Assembly (NCBI GenBank): GCA_044448905.1 | Contig: JBIOHJ010000097.1 | Span: forward strand, 1 to 12,643 | Direction: 5' to 3' | DNA length: 12,643 bases | From: JBIOHJ01 sp044448905 | Lineage (GTDB): Bacteria; Bacteroidota; Bacteroidia; AKYH767-A; OLB10 | Part shown: in pieces, positions 7,412 through 12,643 of the stretch | Numbering within the stretch: the first letter of the stretch is position 1 | How the letters are laid out: each line of letters begins with the position of its first letter | The notes under the pieces: model-generated | What the model saw: the letters and a program-made list of their open reading frames with translations, nothing else | Told to the model about the DNA's origin: nothing | Database searches by the model: none | Translations under genes and position numbers: made by a program

Positions 7412-7441
7412 TTGCCGTAAAGCCATAATGCCTTACTTTTG
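7412..7441 (+). promoter_or_regulatory. Bacteroidota-type promoter of typA (TTG-N19-TACTTTTG)
   Basis: TTG at 7412-7414 and TACTTTTG at 7434-7441 are separated by exactly 19 nt, a classic -33/-7 pair. The -7 element ends 24 nt before the typA ATG. It is the best-formed promoter in the window and lies in the intergenic region shared with the divergent lpxD gene. Confidence 0.75.
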
Positions 7442-7465
7442 CACCCTTAAATTTAAGAATCAGTA

Positions 7466-9280
7466 ATGAACAATATCAGAAATATAGCCATTATCGCCCA
7501 CGTTGATCATGGAAAGACAACATTGGTTGATAAGATTTTACACCAGACACAAATTTTTCGTGAAAACCAGTTTGTAGGAGAATTAATTTTAGATAGCAAT
7601 GATTTAGAACGCGAACGCGGTATCACCATCGTTGCAAAGAATGTTTCGGTTACTTATAAAGGAGTAAAAATAAATATTATCGATACGCCCGGTCACGCTG
7701 ATTTTGGCGGTGAAGTAGAACGTGTGCTAACTATGGCGGATGGAGTGCTTCTTTTAGTGGATGCCTTTGAAGGGCCCATGCCACAAACACGTTTTGTTTT
7801 GCAAAAAGCATTGGCGCTTGGCTTAAAACCAATTCTTGTCATTAATAAAGTAGATAAAGAAAATTGCCGGCCCGATGAAGTGCACGAAGCCGTGTTTGAT
7901 TTATTTTACCATTTGGATGCCACTGAAGATCAACTGAACTTTCCCACACTTTATGGTTCATCAAAACAAGGTTGGATGAGCACCGATTGGAAAAACGAAA
8001 CCACAGATATTACTGCATTGCTCGATGCCGTTCTTCAGTACATTCCTGCTGCGCCAAAGCATGATGGCACTCCGCAGATGCTCATCACTTCGCTTGATTA
8101 TTCTTCTTATGTGGGACGAATTGCCATAGGCAGAGTTTTACGGGGAAAACTCCGCGAGAATATGGCTATATCGCTTGTAAGGCGTGACGGTACAATTATT
8201 AAATCGCGCATTAAAGAATTGCTGGTATTTGAAGGATTGACACGCAAAAAAGTTACCGAAGTTCAGTCGGGTGAAATATGTGCGTTAGTTGGTTTGGAAA
8301 ATTTTGAAATTGGCGATACGGTTGCCGATTTTGAAAATCCGGAAGGTTTAAAAACCATTGCTGTGGACGAACCAACTATGAGTATGTTGTTTACTATAAA
8401 CACTTCGCCCTTTTTTGGTAAGGAAGGAAAGTATGTTACTTCGCGCCATTTGCGCGACCGTCTTTATAAAGAAATCGAAAAAAACCTTGCCTTGCGTGTT
8501 GAAGAAACCGGCTCGCCCGATTCGTACGTTGTTTATGGACGGGGAATTCTTCACCTGTCTATTCTAATTGAAACGATGCGAAGGGAAGGCTACGAATTGC
8601 AGGTGGGACAACCGCAGGTGCTAATCAAAGAAATTAACGGGGTAAAATGCGAGCCTGTTGAAGTTTTGATTGTTGATACTCCGGCTGAAGTTTCAGGAAA
8701 AGTTATTGAATATGTTACCCAACGTAAAGGCGAACTGTTAGTAATGGAACCAAAAGGTGATTTGCAGCACCTCGAATTTAATATTCCTGCGCGCGGTATT
8801 ATCGGTTTACGTAATGCCGTGCTAACGGCAACAGCAGGCGAAGCCATCATGGCACACCGATTTAAAGCTTATGAGCAATGGAAAGGGCAGATCCCGGAAC
8901 GCATCAATGGTGTTCTTATAGCTAAGGAAGCCGGTACTGCCACTGCATATTCAATTGATAAATTACAGGACCGCGGCAGCTTTTTTATTGATCCCGGTCA
9001 ATTGGTTTATGGCGGGCAGGTTATTGGCGCACACATACGCCCCAGCGATCTCGTGGTAAATGTTTGCGAAGCAAAGAAACTTTCTAATGTGCGTGCTACC
9101 GGTACTGATGACGCAGCACGTATTACTCCTAAAATTAATTTTTCGCTCGAAGAAGCGATGGAGTATATCGAAAAAGATGAATATCTCGAAGTAACGCCAA
9201 AGGCAATCCGATTGCGTAAAATTTTTCTTGATGATAATGTGAGGAAGCGTATGGAGAAAAAAACTGAAGCCGCTGTTTAA
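7466..9280 (+). CDS. typA: ribosome-associated translational GTPase TypA/BipA
   Basis: This 604-residue protein matches the full length of the TypA/BipA family. The GTPase motifs are intact: AHVDHGKTT (11-19, P-loop), RGITI (51-55, switch I), DTPGH (73-77, switch II), NKVD (127-130) and SSKQG (165-169). The EF-G-like domains follow, then the BipA-specific C-terminal part, including PARGIIGLRNAVLT (about 442-455) and HIRPSDLVVNVCEAKKLSNVRA (about 512-533). It hydrolyses GTP on the ribosome and helps assembly of the large subunit, mainly under stress or cold. It is transcribed alone from its own promoter, divergently from lpxD, and converges on the gene for the large secreted protein 16 nt downstream. 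Nothing is truncated or odd. Confidence 0.97.
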   Translation: MNNIRNIAIIAHVDHGKTTLVDKILHQTQIFRENQFVGELILDSNDLERERGITIVAKNVSVTYKGVKINIIDTPGHADFGGEVERVLTMADGVLLLVDAFEGPMPQTRFVLQKALALGLKPILVINKVDKENCRPDEVHEAVFDLFYHLDATEDQLNFPTLYGSSKQGWMSTDWKNETTDITALLDAVLQYIPAAPKHDGTPQMLITSLDYSSYVGRIAIGRVLRGKLRENMAISLVRRDGTIIKSRIKELLVFEGLTRKKVTEVQSGEICALVGLENFEIGDTVADFENPEGLKTIAVDEPTMSMLFTINTSPFFGKEGKYVTSRHLRDRLYKEIEKNLALRVEETGSPDSYVVYGRGILHLSILIETMRREGYELQVGQPQVLIKEINGVKCEPVEVLIVDTPAEVSGKVIEYVTQRKGELLVMEPKGDLQHLEFNIPARGIIGLRNAVLTATAGEAIMAHRFKAYEQWKGQIPERINGVLIAKEAGTATAYSIDKLQDRGSFFIDPGQLVYGGQVIGAHIRPSDLVVNVCEAKKLSNVRATGTDDAARITPKINFSLEEAMEYIEKDEYLEVTPKAIRLRKIFLDDNVRKRMEKKTEAAV

Positions 9281-9312
9281 CTGTTGAATATTTTTTTCAA
9301 TACACAACAGTT
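9279..9312. terminator. possible bidirectional terminator between typA and the SprB-repeat gene
   Basis: AACTGTTG (9279-9286) and CAACAGTT (9305-9312) form a perfect 8-bp inverted repeat with an 18-nt AT-rich loop containing a run of T. It spans the two convergent stop codons (typA TAA ending at 9280; the other TGA at 9297-9299). The stem is short and the loop long, so termination activity is uncertain. Confidence 0.35.
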
Positions 9313-12300
9313 ATTGTTCCTGTTTTCAGAAACGATTTATTGTTTTGCAGCTTACCCGAAATAAGATAAGCATAAACGCCTTCGGGCGCTTTTTTACCAT
9401 TCGTCATTCCGTTCCACCCTCCCTGTTGAATAAAATTTACATCGCCCGACTGAAAAACAACATTTCCCCAGCGCGAAAATATTTTAACATCACATTCCTT
9501 AAGCCCGTGTGCGGGTAAAGCAAAATAATCGTTTTTACCATCACCATTAGGTGTAAAGCTGTTGGGTATAAAAATCTGGGGAGCGTCTTCAACCAAATAC
9601 CCATTCGTAACGGTATCCATGCATCCGTACTCATCGGTAACAATCAGAGTTATCCAAACCGAATCCGTTTCATAATAAGTAAAAACAGGGCTTGTATCAT
9701 TCGAGAAATTATTATCACCAAAATCCCATAACCATTGTTGCACAGGAGTACCTGTATAAATAAAATTAATGGGCGATTCAGAAAGTATTTCTAAAGGAAT
9801 ATTGGTAAATGATGCCGCAGGTTTTACTCCCGAATAAATTTGTGTAACCACCGTATCGGTAGCACAGCCTCCGTCAATATACAAAGTAACCGTAAAGGTA
9901 CCTGTGCTGCTATAAGCATAAGACGGATTTTGTATAAACGATTGATCGGTATTGCTGAACGGGTCGCCAAAATCCCATTGCCATGTAACCGTGCCGTTAT
10001 AATCGGTTACCCCCTGGAAATTTGTGGGTCCGTCAAGACAGCCTGTTTTATACCCGATTTGGTTGTTGGCTTTTTCCTCTCCGACAAAAATCTGCAGCGC
10101 GTCCTGGCATCCTGATCCATCTGTAACAACAGCAGTATAAAAGCCGGTTGCAAGATTCAATGCAGTTGCGCCTGTTTGTACCGGGCTGGTAAGCCATAAA
10201 AATGAAAAAGGCCCCACCCCCCCTGAATCAATAACTGTGGCAGTACCGTCAGCAAGCCCACAGGATGCATCAGTAACTCCAACGGGTAACAGCGTTACCA
10301 TTTCAATTGCATTAATCTTCACATTTAAAAACGAAATGCAACCATTGGCATCAATAATTTTTACAAAATATATTCCGGGAGCAAGGTTTGTAGCTGTTGC
10401 AGTAAATTGCGGAGGAACAGAATTCCATAAATAGCTAAACGGTGCGACACCGGTGTTAATCGTAGCCGTAGCGCTCCCGTTATTCAAATTACAGGTTGCA
10501 TCCACTACAGAAGATATAAATCCGTCAGGGCCATTTATGTTTTCAATAAAAGCCGTACCATTTTCGGTGCATCCCATGTTATCAGTTACTGTAACATTAT
10601 AAACTCCTGCTGCTAAATTAGTGGCAGTAAAAGTTTGCTGAACCGGGGTGGTGTTCCACAAATAAGTATAGGGGCCTATTCCTCCCGCAACAAAAACTAT
10701 TGCATTGCCATTATTATTATTACAATCGGCATTATTTGATGTGACCAATACCACTATGGCAGGAGGGCCGTTAATTGTTACGCTTAAAGAATCTTTGCAT
10801 CCGCCCGCATCTGTAATAACTACCTGGTATGTACCCAGGCCAAGGCTGGTTGCCGTAGAAGTGGTTTGTACCGGGCTTGTATTCCATACATAATTCAAAG
10901 GTGGAATAACCCCGGTAACATTTACTGAGGCAGTTCCTGTATTTTGGTTTCCGCAATTAACATCGGTTGTTACAACAGTAATTCCCATTTGCCCGGCTGC
11001 AATTGCTACAGTGTTTTTGTTTTCACAGCCAAGAGCATCGGTAACGGTAACCGTATAGTTTCCAGGTACCAGTGAATTGATTACCGAAGTAGTTTGAGGA
11101 GGACTTGTTGACCACAAATAACTGAATGGAGAATTGCCGGTAACGGTAGCGGTAGCAGTACCCCCTATAGAGCCGTCACACGATACATCGGTTTTGGAAA
11201 TTGAAATAACCGGCTTACCAATTAAGTCAATGGAAACGGTTGAAGAAGCAGTACAGCCGTTTGCATCTGTAACAGTAACCGTATAGTTTCCGGCAACTAA
11301 TCCCGTTGCTGTAGCTGTGTTTTGAGGAGGTGATGTTGACCAAACATAACTATAGGGCGCTGTCCCTCCTGAACCGGAAGCGTTTGCCTGTCCGCTTCCC
11401 TGATTACCACAAACATCATCAAAAACAGATGTAGCTAATTGTGGCATGCCCGAAGCAATTATATTAAATGATTCGATTGAAGAACATCCGTTGACATCGG
11501 TAACAGTAAAATAATAATGCCCGGGTGTAAGGTTGGTTGCTGTAATACCATATTGGGGAGGAACGCTGTTCCATAAAAAACTGAATGGACCTGTTCCGCC
11601 TGTATAGCTGCCTGTAGCCGATCCGTTAATTCCATTACAATTCGCATTCTGAATTGAACTGATTGATGCAACCGGTGCGGTGAATGAAAATTGAAAAGTG
11701 ATGCTTTTGTTAATTGCAATATCGTTATTGCAAAAATCGGATATAGTATTTCCATCAGTACCTGTTTTGGTTTTGACCGTATAAACTCCGGGAACAGAAA
11801 GAGGGCCGGTAAAACGAACCTTTATTGAATTACTGGTAAGCAAGCTGGCGTTAAGAATAGTAACCGATGCTGGTCCGGTAATAATAAAATCACTTCCATC
11901 GGCTGCAATGGAATTTGCATCAATATTCTCGGTAAAATAAATATTTACTTTGTCAGGACTGCAGGCTGGCACCACTGCTGTGCTATCAAGTCCCGGAGCA
12001 TCGGTATCAAAAATAGTGGCCGAGCCGCTAAAGGTCAGTGTGTATCCTGATGAAGTAGAGGTAAAATTATTTACCATCAGCAAGTATGTTTCGCCAGCAG
12101 AAACTAATAAGGGTGAGCAAAAAGGCGGACCGTTGGCATTTACGCTTGTCCCTGTAAAACCTGCAGCAAGACCCGTTGTACCCGTTGTGGATGAATAGTT
12201 ACACCTGACAGGTAAAGAAGTTCCCGATGCGATTCCTGTGCAACTATCGTTGGTAAAATTATAAATCAAAAAATCATAATCATCCGCAATGTTTGCAGGC

Positions 12301-12611
12301 GTAATGTCGAGATAAAGTGTGCCGGGATCTTTTATCTTAAATATATACCAGGATGAGTTGGTTTCGCCATTTACAAAGCAGGTAGAACCTCCGGGCTGTA
12401 TTTCCTGGATATTACCATACCCGTTGAAATTTGAAGTTTGATTATAGGTATTGGAACAAACTGTAATCGCAGTAAAACAATCTTGGGGTGAAGATTGGCC
12501 AAAAACAAATCCGGGGATCAAAAAAAACAATAACAAAAGGTATATAACCACTTTTTCGAAAGGAAATACTTCCTTTTCGAAAAGAATGAGTTTATAAACC
12601 TTTTTTTTCAT
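9297..12611 (-). CDS. secreted SprB-repeat/PKD protein with type IX (type B) sorting domain, adhesin-like
   Basis: This 1104-residue secreted protein has, in order: a signal peptide with a long charged n-region (hydrophobic core about 21-38, cleavage probably after FVFG); a Cys-containing N-terminal domain (about 44-200, with SSWYIFKI and DYDFLIYN) common in Bacteroidota secreted proteins; an SbsA-like Ig domain (about 203-310); seven SprB repeats (about 314-844); two PKD domains (about 850-925 and 930-1007, each with WDFGD); and a gliding-motility-type C-terminal domain (about 1011-1104, IFIPNSFTPNGDGKNDYF, FSRWGNVVF, APEGVYAY). The last domain directs type IX secretion and attachment to the cell surface. 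The architecture resembles SprB-like adhesins but is much shorter than SprB itself. The ATG is preceded by only 32 nt in this window, with no recognisable promoter. A GTG near residue 21 would give a conventional signal peptide. No enzyme domain is seen; ligand unknown. Confidence 0.9.
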   Translation of the reverse strand: MKKKVYKLILFEKEVFPFEKVVIYLLLLFFLIPGFVFGQSSPQDCFTAITVCSNTYNQTSNFNGYGNIQEIQPGGSTCFVNGETNSSWYIFKIKDPGTLYLDITPANIADDYDFLIYNFTNDSCTGIASGTSLPVRCNYSSTTGTTGLAAGFTGTSVNANGPPFCSPLLVSAGETYLLMVNNFTSTSSGYTLTFSGSATIFDTDAPGLDSTAVVPACSPDKVNIYFTENIDANSIAADGSDFIITGPASVTILNASLLTSNSIKVRFTGPLSVPGVYTVKTKTGTDGNTISDFCNNDIAINKSITFQFSFTAPVASISSIQNANCNGINGSATGSYTGGTGPFSFLWNSVPPQYGITATNLTPGHYYFTVTDVNGCSSIESFNIIASGMPQLATSVFDDVCGNQGSGQANASGSGGTAPYSYVWSTSPPQNTATATGLVAGNYTVTVTDANGCTASSTVSIDLIGKPVISISKTDVSCDGSIGGTATATVTGNSPFSYLWSTSPPQTTSVINSLVPGNYTVTVTDALGCENKNTVAIAAGQMGITVVTTDVNCGNQNTGTASVNVTGVIPPLNYVWNTSPVQTTSTATSLGLGTYQVVITDAGGCKDSLSVTINGPPAIVVLVTSNNADCNNNNGNAIVFVAGGIGPYTYLWNTTPVQQTFTATNLAAGVYNVTVTDNMGCTENGTAFIENINGPDGFISSVVDATCNLNNGSATATINTGVAPFSYLWNSVPPQFTATATNLAPGIYFVKIIDANGCISFLNVKINAIEMVTLLPVGVTDASCGLADGTATVIDSGGVGPFSFLWLTSPVQTGATALNLATGFYTAVVTDGSGCQDALQIFVGEEKANNQIGYKTGCLDGPTNFQGVTDYNGTVTWQWDFGDPFSNTDQSFIQNPSYAYSSTGTFTVTLYIDGGCATDTVVTQIYSGVKPAASFTNIPLEILSESPINFIYTGTPVQQWLWDFGDNNFSNDTSPVFTYYETDSVWITLIVTDEYGCMDTVTNGYLVEDAPQIFIPNSFTPNGDGKNDYFALPAHGLKECDVKIFSRWGNVVFQSGDVNFIQQGGWNGMTNGKKAPEGVYAYLISGKLQNNKSFLKTGTITVVY
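10080..11672 (-). repeat. seven tandem SprB repeats encoded within the secreted protein gene
   Basis: The repeats have a period of about 72-76 residues (about 215-228 bp). Each carries a C near its start, GPFSFLWN-like and SPPQ/TPVQ-like segments, a GxYxVTVTDxxGC core and a hydrophobic end. Approximate spans in residues are 314-388, 390-463, 466-538, 543-614, 618-690, 697-768 and 771-844. They are diverged at protein level but keep a shared consensus, and each retains two Cys, which could form a disulfide after export. The repetition is coding, not CRISPR-like. Confidence 0.9.
12551..12584 (-). other. imperfect hairpin in the 5' coding region of the secreted protein gene
   Basis: The arms at 12551-12565 and 12570-12584 pair with a 4-nt loop and one or two bulged bases, giving about 13 base pairs. 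The hairpin starts 27 nt inside the coding region. It coincides with a near-palindromic peptide (FEKEVFPFEK) in the n-region of the signal peptide. It could affect translation initiation or simply reflect repeated codons. Confidence 0.4.
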
Positions 12612-12643
12612 GGTAAATTAAAGAATTATATCAGTTGAAATAA

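Noticed and set aside
8348..9307. Minus-strand open frames opposite typA
   Set aside because: typA is a conserved full-length gene here; the antisense frames have no independent support.
9840..10434. Open frames on the plus strand opposite the SprB-repeat gene
   Set aside because: They are antisense shadows of the repeat-coding frame: low complexity, no recognisable domain and no promoter or start context.
10080..11672. Regular repeats of about 220 bp considered as a CRISPR-like or mobile repeat array
   Set aside because: They are in frame, diverged, contiguous and translate into SprB repeats; there are no constant repeats with unique spacers.

Overview
The window looks like a chromosomal segment of an AT-rich member of the Bacteroidota, probably in the Cytophaga/Chitinophaga/Flavobacteria range. 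Three things point there: a giant secreted protein with SprB repeats and a gliding-motility-type (type IX secretion) C-terminal sorting domain, a second-type LpxD-like acyltransferase familiar from Bacteroidota, and upstream elements that match the Bacteroidota -7 consensus TAnnTTTG, one with a TTG box 19 nt further upstream. No rRNA, tRNA, CRISPR array, insertion sequence or riboswitch was recognised. No gene-free stretch exceeds 300 bases.

Left part (1-5133, + strand): surface-polysaccharide export and assembly genes. In order they are a Wzx-type flippase (54-1493), a kinase-less Wzz-like chain-length/co-polymerase protein (1546-2520), an O-antigen ligase/Wzy-family membrane protein (2622-4073) and a very AT-rich class I SAM-dependent methyltransferase (4198-5133). 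The flippase would move lipid-linked glycan across the inner membrane, the Wzz-like protein would set its length and the ligase/polymerase would extend or transfer it. No glycosyltransferase is present, so the rest of the locus probably lies to the left.

Middle part (5146-7296, - strand): an lpxD-like acyltransferase gene followed with zero spacing (TAA directly against ATG) by a GAF-like/SpoIIE-type PP2C phosphatase gene. The phosphatase converges on the methyltransferase. Between the ligase and methyltransferase genes lies an approximately 80-bp fossil of the 3' end of a second copy of this phosphatase gene (4054-4133). It has a frameshift and an internal stop. The differences sit mostly at third codon positions, and the ligase stop codon lies inside the fossil. 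This suggests the polysaccharide locus was remodelled by recombination at the phosphatase gene, leaving the methyltransferase between two phosphatase 3' ends.

Right part (7466-12611): typA/bipA, a ribosome-associated GTPase, is expressed divergently from lpxD from a good Bacteroidota promoter. It converges on a 1104-residue secreted protein with a signal peptide, an N-terminal Cys-rich domain, an SbsA-like Ig domain, seven SprB repeats, two PKD domains and a type IX (type B) sorting domain. Most of the window is ordinary for this phylum. The most informative anomaly is the phosphatase fossil and the methyltransferase it brackets; no wholly new system is evident.
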